From NCBI GenBank assembly GCA_028824295.1, contig JAPPED010000011.1, forward strand, positions 1 through 34,662: a DNA stretch of 34,662 nt. Reading direction: 5' to 3'. The notes beneath the pieces are model-generated. The model did no database searches. It was not told where the DNA came from and saw only the letters and a program-made list of their open reading frames with translations. Source of the stretch: Rhodospirillales bacterium. GTDB taxonomy: Bacteria > Pseudomonadota > Alphaproteobacteria > TMED109. Shown one piece after another: positions 15,644 to 23,834 of the stretch (its first letter is position 1; each line of letters begins with the position of its first letter). A program made the translations under genes and the position numbers.

Positions 15644-16489
15644 ATGAAGGTGGTCCGCAAGGTTTCGGAGTTGAGGTCCGTCGTCCAGCAATGGCGCGCG
15701 GCCGGTCTCAACGTCGCGCTGGTTCCGACAATGGGAGCGCTGCACGCCGCGCATGCCGCGCTGGTTGCCGACGCCCGCAACCGCGCTGACCGCGTCGTCG
15801 CGACGATCTTCGTCAATCCGCGCCAGTTCGGCGATGACGAGGATCTCGCCGAGTACCCGAGAACCGAAGAAGCCGATCTCCGGCAACTCCGCGCAGGTGG
15901 CGTGGACCTCGTCTTTGCGCCACCGGTAGACGAAATGTACCCGGAGCGCTTCGCCACCTCGGTGATCTTGACCGGTCCGGCGGAAGGTCTGTGCGGTGCG
16001 GCTCGACCCGGGCACTTTGACGGGGTGGCAACGGTGGTTGCGAAGCTTCTCCTGCAGTGCCTGCCCGATGTCGCCGTGTTCGGTGAGAAGGACTACCAGC
16101 AGCTCCTAGTGATCCGAAGGATGGCTCAAGACCTTGATATACCGGCGCAAATTGTTGGCGTTCCGACCGTGCGTGAAGCCGATGGCCTCGCATGCTCCTC
16201 ACGAAACGGTTACCTGAACCCGAGTGAACGGGCATCGGCGCCGGCGCTCTACCAGTCATTGCGGAGCGCCGCCCAGCAAATCTCCGATGGCAGCGACGTT
16301 TTGCCTGCCGTCAGCGAAGCGCGCGCTTCGATTCTCAACGGGGGTTTCCAGGCGGTCGAGTACATCGAGCTTCGCCGCGCCGATACCCTGGATCATCCGA
16401 CCGGTCGCGACGGGACGCCCGCACGGCTGCTGGCCGCCGCCCAGTTGGGGACCACCCGCCTAATCGACAACGTCGGGCTAACTTTTTGA
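15644..16489 (+). CDS. panC: Pantothenate synthetase (pantoate-beta-alanine ligase)
   Basis: A 281-residue enzyme that condenses pantoate with beta-alanine using ATP to give pantothenate, the precursor of CoA. Family marks are PTMGALHAAH (28-37), FVNPRQFG (56-63), GHFDGVATVVAKL (123-135), GEKDYQQL (147-154) and SSRNGYL (185-191). The nucleotide-binding HxGH signature reads H34-A-A-H37: the normally invariant glycine is alanine. Other active-site motifs are intact, so the enzyme is probably functional. panB and panD are not adjacent. The ribosome-binding site is weak. Confidence 0.95.
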   Translation: MKVVRKVSELRSVVQQWRAAGLNVALVPTMGALHAAHAALVADARNRADRVVATIFVNPRQFGDDEDLAEYPRTEEADLRQLRAGGVDLVFAPPVDEMYPERFATSVILTGPAEGLCGAARPGHFDGVATVVAKLLLQCLPDVAVFGEKDYQQLLVIRRMAQDLDIPAQIVGVPTVREADGLACSSRNGYLNPSERASAPALYQSLRSAAQQISDGSDVLPAVSEARASILNGGFQAVEYIELRRADTLDHPTGRDGTPARLLAAAQLGTTRLIDNVGLTF

Positions 16490-16541
16490 CCGCGCAACCC
16501 TTGCCATGGCTGCCCGTCGGACTACCCTACCGCAGCCTGCA

Positions 16542-16618
16542 GCGCCCGTAGCTCAACTGGATAGAGCACCTGACTACGGATCAGGAGGCTGAGGGTTCGA
16601 ATCCTTCCGGGCGCGCCA
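16542..16618 (+). tRNA. tRNA-Arg (ACG)
   Basis: A 77-base cloverleaf. The acceptor stem GCGCCCG/CGGGCGC is intact. The anticodon stem CCTGA/TCAGG holds loop CTACGGA with anticodon ACG. The T loop is TTCGAAT. The 3' CCA is encoded (16616-16618). The ACG anticodon is normally edited to ICG by TadA and reads CGU, CGC and CGA. Confidence 0.97.
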
Positions 16619-16715
16619 ACAGCAACGTCTCATGGCGCTGCCGCTGGAGCCGGTGGACCCGTCTCTCAGCACAGTGTCACCGGATCCACCGGAACACCGC
16701 ATCGGAGTTGATCGA

Positions 16716-17228
16716 ATGGGAACCCTTCTTGATGGACGAGGAGGTCTGAGCGCGCGCTTCGGCCTGATCATGCTTGTCGGGTCGCTGCTGATTGCCGCCC
16801 CGGCCAACGCCGATGACATGGATGATCGCTTGGCGGCGTTCAAGCTATTTACGAATTGCGAACCCATCGACTTTCGCGTGGGAGGATTGCACCCGGTGGC
16901 TGAGAGCATCAACCTCACCCGGGAAGCGATCATCGCCGCCGTCGAGGGTCGCCTCAATGGTGCGGGCATGTACGGGCCGGATTCCGATACCTACCTATTT
17001 ATCAACGTGAATCTCACGACTGAAGCCTTTGACATCATCCTGGCGTTGAAGAAGCAATTGTATGATCGTTACTCCGGCGAAAGCCAGCCGGCCACCACGT
17101 GGCCAACCGGTGCCGTTGGCACCCACGAAAACAGTCCGGATGCGATCCTGGCCGCGATCGACGGTCTGATGGATAAGTTTCTCGGCGAATTTCAGCGCGT
17201 AAACGAATCGGCGTGCAACCAGCGCTAG
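16716..17228 (+). CDS. Exported protein of unknown function
   Basis: A 170-residue protein I do not recognise. Residues 1-34 form a signal peptide with hydrophobic core FGLIMLVGSLLIAAP and cleavage near ANA-DD. The mature part looks mostly helical and has two cysteines (FTNCEPI and the near-terminal ACNQR). The ATG at 16716 is chosen because GGAG (16704-16707) lies eight bases upstream; the frame is open back to 16632, close to the end of tRNA-Arg. It converges with the TRAP operon. The 239 bases between them (17229-17467) show no gene or convincing terminator. Confidence 0.65.
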   Translation: MGTLLDGRGGLSARFGLIMLVGSLLIAAPANADDMDDRLAAFKLFTNCEPIDFRVGGLHPVAESINLTREAIIAAVEGRLNGAGMYGPDSDTYLFINVNLTTEAFDIILALKKQLYDRYSGESQPATTWPTGAVGTHENSPDAILAAIDGLMDKFLGEFQRVNESACNQR

Positions 17229-17467
17229 CCCTGCCCAGAACCGAGGCCCGCCGTCCGGCCCGCTCGCAAGTTGCGCGCGCGGCCTGCGCCCGATGATGGA
17301 CTCCCCGGGTGACGGGCGGCGGTGGCGAAGGGCCTAAATCCCGTCCGTCCACGGGTACGCCCTGTCATCCGAGCCCCCTTCGCCGCGTACTCGTTGACCG
17401 ACTGAATCCGGGCCCGGTTGTGCGGTCGTGGCCGGCCTGTCACCCCTTCGGTCTTGACGCGTCAGGC

Positions 17468-18826
17468 CTAACCCATGGTCCTTGGCAGCCACAACACGAT
17501 CCCGGGGAACGCCAGCAAGACCGCTACCGTGAGCAGGTCGGCGACGAAGAACGGCCCGATACCTCGAAAGACGTCCTGAAGCGGAATGGCAAGCGAACGT
17601 CCCTCTGAATCGCGGAGCTCGCGCGATACCCCTGCGACGACGAAGCAATTGAGACCGATCGGCGGCGTGATCAGGCAGATCTCCGCCATCTTGACGACGA
17701 TGATGCCGAACCAGATCGGGTCATAGCCCAATGCGACGACGGCTGGGAAGACGACCGGAAGAGTCAGCACCAGCATCCCGATCGCATCCATGAACATGCC
17801 GAGCACGGCATACGCGAGCAGAATGCAAATCATGATGACGATCGGGGGCATATCGAGCGTGACGACCCAGTCCGCAAACACGCTCGGCAGACCAGCGAAG
17901 CCGAGGAACCGTACAAACAGGAACACACCCCAGATCAGCGTGAAGATCATGACGGTGAGCTTTGCGGTCTCCATCAGGGCCATGCGGAGTCTTCCGCCCA
18001 TCTCGCGTAGCGCGCGTTCCCGGTAGGCCCTGATCACGTAGAAGCAGAACACCACCATGGCGCCGAGCGCACCCGCTTCCGTGGGCGTCGCGGCCCCGGT
18101 GTACAGCGCGCCGAAGATCACGCCAATGACAAGGAAAATGGGCAGCGTGCCGGGCACGCTCTGAAAGCGCTGGCGCCAGGTGAAGCCGGTGATCGGCCGG
18201 CCCAGCCCGGGGCGGATCCTGCACATTCCGATGATCAGCCCGGCGTAGATCAGGGCCGACACGATCCCCGGCAGGAACCCAGCCAGCAGCAGGCGACCGA
18301 CCGACTCCTCGACGATGATGGCGTATACGACAAGAATTGCCGATGGCGGAATCAGTGATGCGAGCGTACCGCCCGCCGCGATCACCCCTGCCGTCAGCCG
18401 CCGATCGTATGCGTTGCGCATCATGTCGGGGATGGCGACCCTGGAGAACACCGCTGCCGTCGCGGTCGATGCGCCAGACACCGCCGCAAAGCCTGCCGCC
18501 GCGAACACTGTGGCCACGGCCAGCCCACCCGGAACCCAGCCGAACCAGCGGCGCGCCGCTTCGAATAGCCGTGACGTGAGTCCCGCGTGAAATGCGAGAA
18601 ATCCGATCAGGATAAAAAGCGGCAACACCGACAGCGGATAGGTGACTGCCTTCGAATGCGGGATCGTGCCGGCAATGGCCCCGGCCACATCCCAGTTCCT
18701 GAGCGCGAGCAAGCCGAGGAAGCCGGTGAGCGCCGCCGCCACGAACACGCGAACGCCAATGACCACGAAGACGATGAGCAGGCAAACCCCGACAATGCCG
18801 ATCGTGGCGTTGTCCAAGCCGAACAT
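17468..18826 (-). CDS. dctM: TRAP transporter large permease (DctM)
   Basis: A 452-residue inner-membrane protein of the DctM family, the ion-coupled translocation subunit of a tripartite ATP-independent transporter. It has about twelve hydrophobic segments. Typical stretches are SVLPLFILIGFLAFHAG near residue 66, AAVSGASTATAAVFSRVAIPDM, AGGTLASLIPPSAILVVYAI and, in the second half, TEAGALGA and ITPPIGLNCFVV. Its ATG overlaps the DctQ stop by one base (TGATG), so the two are translationally coupled. The symbol denotes the family; the transported acid is unknown. Confidence 0.95.
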   Translation of the reverse strand: MFGLDNATIGIVGVCLLIVFVVIGVRVFVAAALTGFLGLLALRNWDVAGAIAGTIPHSKAVTYPLSVLPLFILIGFLAFHAGLTSRLFEAARRWFGWVPGGLAVATVFAAAGFAAVSGASTATAAVFSRVAIPDMMRNAYDRRLTAGVIAAGGTLASLIPPSAILVVYAIIVEESVGRLLLAGFLPGIVSALIYAGLIIGMCRIRPGLGRPITGFTWRQRFQSVPGTLPIFLVIGVIFGALYTGAATPTEAGALGAMVVFCFYVIRAYRERALREMGGRLRMALMETAKLTVMIFTLIWGVFLFVRFLGFAGLPSVFADWVVTLDMPPIVIMICILLAYAVLGMFMDAIGMLVLTLPVVFPAVVALGYDPIWFGIIVVKMAEICLITPPIGLNCFVVAGVSRELRDSEGRSLAIPLQDVFRGIGPFFVADLLTVAVLLAFPGIVLWLPRTMG

Positions 18827-19464
18827 CAGGGTCGATTCCTGCCGTGGCCGGCATCGGGGAGGTCGTCCGGGACCGTGTCCCGCGTCTGGCTGATGTTCTC
18901 GGCCGCCGTCTCCTCCACCTCCTTCAGGAGTGGCACGGCAACCGGCTCTCGGTCGGGATGGACGACCAGGCGAACGTAGCCCGCTAGCTGCAGCAGCAAG
19001 CGCCCAAGCAATAGGGTGAGTGCAACCGGAACAACCAGCTTGGCCGGCCAGGTCACGATCTCGATGTCGATCGTCGAGTCACCGAAATTGAGGGCGCGCT
19101 CGAAATGGCGGTACGAGTAGGGAATTAGCACCGCGACAACGAATATCGCGAGCGCCGTCCCGACGGTTTCAGCAACCCATAGCGTCCGACCCTGCAGACG
19201 GCCGACCAGGAGCTCCATTCGAACATGGCCGCCCAAACGCTGTACGTAGGAAATTGCGAGTACCGCGAACCCCACCATGGAAACCTCGACGATGTCGATG
19301 TAACCGAAGATGGGTGCCCGGAACACGGTACGCAGTACGATTTGGGCGACACCCAACAGCATCAACGCGAAGATCAGCAGGCCGGCTACCAGGTTGAGCC
19401 GGCTCTCGAGCCAACCGATCCACTGGTCGGCCACCGCCAGACCTCGACCAAAGCAGTCCTTCAT
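18826..19464 (-). CDS. dctQ: TRAP transporter small permease (DctQ)
   Basis: A 212-residue protein with four predicted membrane segments (roughly residues 22-42, 58-75, 96-115 and 139-160), as expected for DctQ, which joins DctM to form the membrane complex. GHVRMELLVGRL between segments two and three is typical of the family. The hydrophilic C-terminal tail (about 170-212, rich in Glu and Asp) is longer than in many relatives. It lies 72 bases after the binding-protein gene. Confidence 0.92.
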   Translation of the reverse strand: MKDCFGRGLAVADQWIGWLESRLNLVAGLLIFALMLLGVAQIVLRTVFRAPIFGYIDIVEVSMVGFAVLAISYVQRLGGHVRMELLVGRLQGRTLWVAETVGTALAIFVVAVLIPYSYRHFERALNFGDSTIDIEIVTWPAKLVVPVALTLLLGRLLLQLAGYVRLVVHPDREPVAVPLLKEVEETAAENISQTRDTVPDDLPDAGHGRNRP

Positions 19465-19536
19465 GGAAAGACCCGGTCTGACATCACGCGCACGGGTGCA
19501 TGGGCAGGCGTGACGAAGCGAGCAACACGAACGCGG

Positions 19537-20568
19537 CTAGTAGGCCTGTCCAACGGCACTAAAGATCGCTTCGATCATTCCGCGGGCATCAAATCGATCC
19601 TGGTTTTCCTCGATCCATGCCTCGATCACCGGCCGGCCGGCAGCGGCGCGAAATTCTGCGAGGTCGGCTTCCGAGTAGCGGATCTCCACCAGCTGTCGCC
19701 GGAGCATTGGCAGATTCTTCTCATCCATTGCGATGTAGGCCTGGATCTGGGTCTCGATGACGTCTTCCTTCACATCATCAAGCAAGGCCTTGTATTGCGG
19801 AGGCAGACTCTCGTAGGCGTTGATCGAGAACGCCACGGGACAATCGGAAGTGCCAGGCGTCAGGTTGGATGTGAACCATTCCGTGACCTCGTGGATCTTG
19901 TAGTCCACGTGGCCGTACGAGAACGGAAATGACACCGCGTCCATCGTTCCCTGCTGGACACCGGTGTAGACCTCTGTGGCGGTTGAACTCGTGGGCGTGG
20001 ATCCCAGTACCTTCATCGCGCGGCCGAGCCCGCCACCAGCGCGAACGGTGAGTCCCTTCCAATCGCCCAGCGTCAGCGGCGGCTTGCCGCGGCCCAGGAA
20101 CTCGTACTGCGGAAGGTAGGAGGAGACGTACGTCATCGCATTCCACCGGGCAAGCTCTTTCTTGACCGCCGGATGGTCGTAAACCGCTGCTCGGGCGTTT
20201 CGGTTGTCCTCCCAGCTCCGCAGGGGCAGGAACGGCATGGTGAGCGCCATCAACGCGGGGTTCTTCCGCGGGTGATAAAAGTTGCAGAACATCGCAGCGT
20301 GGAACGCGTCAATGGAAATGCCGTCGAGATTCTCTCTCGCTTTCGACAGGGCTTCACCGTAGTGGAGCACGATGTTCCAGTTCCCGTCGGTCTTTTCAGC
20401 AACCAACTCGCTGAGCCGCTCGACACCAGCGGTGAAGGCCCGTTCCTTGCCCCAGAGTGAAACATCCCAGGTTAGCTTCGGCCCATTGACCTCCGCCGCC
20501 CGCAGCCCGACAACTGGCAGTAGCAGAGCTGTCAGCAGCGCCAGTCCTGTTGCACGCATTCCTGTCAC
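19537..20568 (-). CDS. dctP: TRAP transporter periplasmic binding protein (DctP)
   Basis: A 343-residue exported solute receptor. The signal peptide is about residues 1-25, ending near LRAAE. The family segment DWKGLTVRAGGGLGRAMKVLG contains R176, at the place of the conserved arginine that salt-bridges the ligand carboxylate in DctP proteins; TGVQQGTMDAVSFPFS follows. The GTG at 20568 is preferred: GGAGG lies nine bases upstream. The ATG at 20559 has AGGA directly touching it. First gene of the dctP-dctQ-dctM unit. The 267 bases to the regulator gene upstream hold nothing I recognise. Confidence 0.92.
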   Translation of the reverse strand: MTGMRATGLALLTALLLPVVGLRAAEVNGPKLTWDVSLWGKERAFTAGVERLSELVAEKTDGNWNIVLHYGEALSKARENLDGISIDAFHAAMFCNFYHPRKNPALMALTMPFLPLRSWEDNRNARAAVYDHPAVKKELARWNAMTYVSSYLPQYEFLGRGKPPLTLGDWKGLTVRAGGGLGRAMKVLGSTPTSSTATEVYTGVQQGTMDAVSFPFSYGHVDYKIHEVTEWFTSNLTPGTSDCPVAFSINAYESLPPQYKALLDDVKEDVIETQIQAYIAMDEKNLPMLRRQLVEIRYSEADLAEFRAAAGRPVIEAWIEENQDRFDARGMIEAIFSAVGQAY

Positions 20569-20835
20569 CGCATGTCGCCTCCGACGCCACGAGCCTCTTG
20601 CAACGCCTGGATCCAGTAGTCCCGGAGGCTGCGCCGAAAGAGACGGACCTGAAGCATATCCGGCACGGGACCCAGATGACGGTGCCTATGACTGCAGCGC
20701 AAGCCCATCCCAACAATGTTCAGATGACCGCCTGACGCAAGGGGCCCGGCGGCGCTGGTGCTTCAATCCGTGATTGGGCCCGGCTAGGTCCTCGGACCCG
20801 GCGTTGCCGGTGCATGCTCAGGGGCATCAGAGACG

Positions 20836-21879
20836 TTACGCGTGCAGGGTTCCGCGCGGTCGCCAGACGCGCCTGGACATTCCTCGTGCCCGCGTCTTGG
20901 ACGGCGATTCGCCGAACTGCAGCCTGTAGAGCTGCGCGAAGCGACTGTGATTCCAGAAACCGTACTCCGCCGCGACGTCGCCAATCGTCTGCCCCAATCG
21001 TCGCGGGGACTGCAATGCCCGACGTGCGTCGGTCAGCCGGATGGCGCGGAAGTACCGAAGTGGCGTTGTGCCAGCATGCCTGGCGAACGCCAGCTGAATG
21101 GATCTGACACTGCGGGAAGTGGCTTCGCACAGGACCGTGTAATCCAGTTCCGGCATCACAGTCGTCGACATGACGTTTCGGGCCTTCACGAAGGTCTGAT
21201 AGTCGCCCTTCCTTTTTCCACTCGGCCGCAGGTCATAGATCGCGTCGTGCAGAGCGAACTCAGCCCCGATCGCACCAACAAACGACCGACCTACGTTCCG
21301 TCCTGCAAGCTGGCTCCCTTGCTCTCGAACTGCGCGCAGCAGGGACATGGCGCCGGCCCGGATCCGTGCCGCCAGTTCCGGTGCCCGGATCACCGAGATT
21401 CCGCCGAAGGCCGGATTAAGCGGGTAGACGGGCTTGTCACCGGCCGCAGCCAGACAAAGCGCCGATTGATCGAGACAAATGGCCAGGATCTGGCCGCCCG
21501 GCGGGCTGTTGAGAGCCAGTTCGCGCCCGGGCTTGGTCACCAGCAGCCGTTCCGGGCATAGTTCCGCGCCGTTGGCCTTGAAGGACGGCCCGTTCCCGAC
21601 CACGAGGCCGATGCTGATCAACCCCTCCGGACAACCGACCCGCTGTGCCAAGGCCTGATTCGCGGCCTCCAGATGGAGCGAGACCCCTTCGCCGAGGAAC
21701 GCCGACACGAAGCGGCCATGGAATGCGCCGGTCGATAGCTGCACATACTCCTGATCATGGGCAGTGAGCTGCTCTGACTGAGCATCGAAGTCGTCGAAGC
21801 GCCGGTCCGTACAGGCCGGAAGGTATTCGTTTATTTGGCATTCCATGGTGGAATACGAAGCAGGGTCGTCTTTTTTCAT
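20836..21879 (-). CDS. AraC-family transcriptional regulator
   Basis: A 347-residue regulator. The C-terminal 100 residues carry the double helix-turn-helix: VLCEATSRSVRSIQLAFARHAGTTPLRYFRAIRL for the first unit, then IGDVAAEYGFWNHSRFAQLYRLQFGESPSKTR for the second. The N-terminal part (about 1-220) is a sensor domain of the EutR/AraC-binding-like type, without a recognisable ligand. It lies upstream of, and codirectional with, the TRAP genes, and divergent from the alpha/beta hydrolase gene, so it may control either. The start is not certain; a second ATG lies 11 codons in, and neither has a clear ribosome-binding site. Confidence 0.9.
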   Translation of the reverse strand: MKKDDPASYSTMECQINEYLPACTDRRFDDFDAQSEQLTAHDQEYVQLSTGAFHGRFVSAFLGEGVSLHLEAANQALAQRVGCPEGLISIGLVVGNGPSFKANGAELCPERLLVTKPGRELALNSPPGGQILAICLDQSALCLAAAGDKPVYPLNPAFGGISVIRAPELAARIRAGAMSLLRAVREQGSQLAGRNVGRSFVGAIGAEFALHDAIYDLRPSGKRKGDYQTFVKARNVMSTTVMPELDYTVLCEATSRSVRSIQLAFARHAGTTPLRYFRAIRLTDARRALQSPRRLGQTIGDVAAEYGFWNHSRFAQLYRLQFGESPSKTRARGMSRRVWRPRGTLHA

Positions 21880-21974
21880 GGCACTGTGAATACCGGGGTC
21901 TGCGCAAACGACATAACCGTTCGAACCCCCGGACCGTAGTCTAGCCGTGTCGCTCCCTAGGTGAGGTGATCCAC

Positions 21975-22910
21975 ATGCTTCGACGCAACTTCCTGCGGGG
22001 GACTGCCGCGGCGGTCATCGGCGGTACCACAGTCCGAACTGCACCGGCCTGGGCCGAGACACCTCCGGAAACGATGTTCGTGCTGGTGCACGGTTCGTGG
22101 CATGCGGGTTGGTGCTGGGGTCTGGTCAGTCCCACCCTACATGCGGCCGGCTACCCGACCTTGGCCGTAGACCTTCCCGGCCACGGCCTTGCTGCCGTCC
22201 TACCGCAGTCGTACCTGCAACGACCCGTTGACCCAGCAGCGTTTGCCAGTGAGCCGTCGGGGCTGGCAGGTATCGACATTGACGCCTACGCGGACGCCGT
22301 GGTCAAGGCGGCGCGCGACGCGCGGGCAATGGGGGCCAAGCGCGTCTTCGTGGTTGCACATTCCATGGGCGGCGTACCGGCCACGTTCGCGGCCGCCAGA
22401 GCACCCGATCTCTTCACGGGCCTGATCTACGTCGCTGCTCTTGTGCCGACACCCGGAAAGCCGGCCGGCGCCTACCTCGCGCTGGAAGACCAGCACGCCA
22501 ACAGCTTGGTCGGTCAAGCAATTCTCGCGGATCCGGCGGTCGTCGGAGCGCTGCGCATTGACCCGCGATCGACCGATGCGGCCTATCTAGCGGGTACCAA
22601 GGAAGCAGTCGCAGCGGATGTCGATGACGCACTCTGGTCAGCCGTGCTCAACATGCTGACACCGGATGCGCCCGTTTCGATCTACGGGGAAACCGCCACG
22701 TTCGATTCGGCCTTCGGCGGCCTCCGTCGCACCTATATCCGTGCCGCCGGCGACCGCACGGTGGTCCCGTCGACTTGCGATGCCATCGTGGCGGACCTGA
22801 ACGCCGCCTGGCCGGACAACCCGACTTCTCTCGTTGACATCGACGCGTCGCACGAAGCGATTATTGCCCAACCGGACTCGCTGGCCGAACTGCTGATGGC
22901 CGCCGTGTAG
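21975..22910 (+). CDS. Tat-exported alpha/beta-hydrolase
   Basis: A 311-residue alpha/beta-fold hydrolase, probably an esterase. The N-terminus has a twin-arginine signal (LRRNFLRGTAAAVIGG, cleavage near PAWAE). The mature enzyme starts FVLVHGSWHAGWCWGLV, with the oxyanion-hole HGSWH. The nucleophile elbow is AHSMGG (S130), and the triad is completed by D260 in AAGDRTVV and H293 in ASHEAI. This arrangement is like the plant methylesterase/EstC group. The ATG at 21975 is preferred over the GTG at 21966 because GAGGTGA sits six bases upstream. It is divergent from the AraC gene with about 95 bases between. A periplasmic esterase next to a TRAP carboxylate importer could release the acid that the importer takes up. 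Confidence 0.88.
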   Translation: MLRRNFLRGTAAAVIGGTTVRTAPAWAETPPETMFVLVHGSWHAGWCWGLVSPTLHAAGYPTLAVDLPGHGLAAVLPQSYLQRPVDPAAFASEPSGLAGIDIDAYADAVVKAARDARAMGAKRVFVVAHSMGGVPATFAAARAPDLFTGLIYVAALVPTPGKPAGAYLALEDQHANSLVGQAILADPAVVGALRIDPRSTDAAYLAGTKEAVAADVDDALWSAVLNMLTPDAPVSIYGETATFDSAFGGLRRTYIRAAGDRTVVPSTCDAIVADLNAAWPDNPTSLVDIDASHEAIIAQPDSLAELLMAAV

Positions 22911-23065
22911 CGTCCAAAGCCCGGTCGTGGACCGGTGCCGAAGCAGGATGGCCGACCTTGGGCCCACAACCGCCGTAGGCCATTCAGGGTGTTACACGAA
23001 GCCGTGCCGTGCCCAACCCGATGCTGGCGCACGTCAGAGGTTCCGGCAGCACAACGATGGACTCG

Positions 23066-23461
23066 TCATGACGACGGAGGACGTGAAGGGCGTGTGACAA
23101 TCCAGACAGCGACGAGTCCCAGCAATGCAGCCGTGACGGAACAGGCCCACAGCGACCACTCGCGTACCAGCACCAGCCACGCAAAGCCCGCCGAGATCGC
23201 GACCAACGCCATCCCTTTTGCCCACGGCGGAATCACCCGATGGTCCTCCCAGGCTCGCGTCAGCGGGCCAAAACGCTGATGGTGGCGCAGCCATCGTCGC
23301 CACCTCGGCGCGCTACGTGCGAAGGCCCACGCCGCCAACAGCAAGAACGGCGTAGTTGGCAACAGAGGCAGCACCAGTCCGAGACAGGCGATCCCCACAC
23401 AGGTCCATCCGATCGCAAGGAACAGCCAGCGGCTGGACCTGCCGGATGGCACGTTCGTCAT
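23066..23461 (-). CDS. DUF454 (YbaN-type) small membrane protein
   Basis: A 131-residue inner-membrane protein with three or four hydrophobic segments. It contains the DUF454 signature LGLVLPLLPTTPFLLLAAWAFARSAPRWRRWL followed by FGPLTRAWEDHRVIPPWAKGMA. The function of the family (E. coli YbaN) is not known. The ATG at 23461 gives the normal family length; the frame continues upstream to 23800 without family features. No clear ribosome-binding site. It lies downstream of the orphan TRAP binding-protein gene on the same strand after 373 bases. Confidence 0.85.
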   Translation of the reverse strand: MTNVPSGRSSRWLFLAIGWTCVGIACLGLVLPLLPTTPFLLLAAWAFARSAPRWRRWLRHHQRFGPLTRAWEDHRVIPPWAKGMALVAISAGFAWLVLVREWSLWACSVTAALLGLVAVWIVTRPSRPPSS

Positions 23462-23834
23462 GGGAACGGTGCTCGCATCGAAGTCCCGCAGCATCGGCCA
23501 ACCGATCGGCCCGTCGCAGTCGGGCCGGGCCGCGCCGTGGGGGGAAGGCGCGCTGCGCTCCTTGCCCCAGCGCGCCATCGACGCGCCGACAAGGCTGCTC
23601 CCTGACGGCATGCCAGCCGCCGCACGGTCGGCACGGGCGGACCTTCGAAACGCTTGCCCCCGAGTATCATGGCGAACGCTGGCGAACCAACCGTCCAATT
23701 CGGGATGGTCTGCCTGCTGAGCCCTGCACCGCCATGGCAACACAAGGACTGTGGTCCGCGGTCGGGCAACCGGGCGGAAGCGCAGTCGCTGACGGCTCAC
23801 CGTCTACGCCGCTCCCCGCGAGCCTGCGGGCCGG
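23462..23834. other. Non-coding or decayed stretch between DUF454 and TRAP binding-protein genes
   Basis: No frame here looks like a real protein. Frames open on both strands are rich in Arg, Pro and Ser, as expected for antisense or non-coding GC-rich DNA. I see no strong hairpin, tRNA or repeat. Confidence 0.45.

Noticed and set aside
20842..21561. 239-codon plus-strand frame opposite the AraC gene
   Set aside because: It is antisense to a clear AraC regulator and has no signal or family features.
23462..23800. N-terminal extension of the DUF454 protein to 244 residues
   Set aside because: The added 113 residues look like non-coding translation, and the usual family length is about 120-135.
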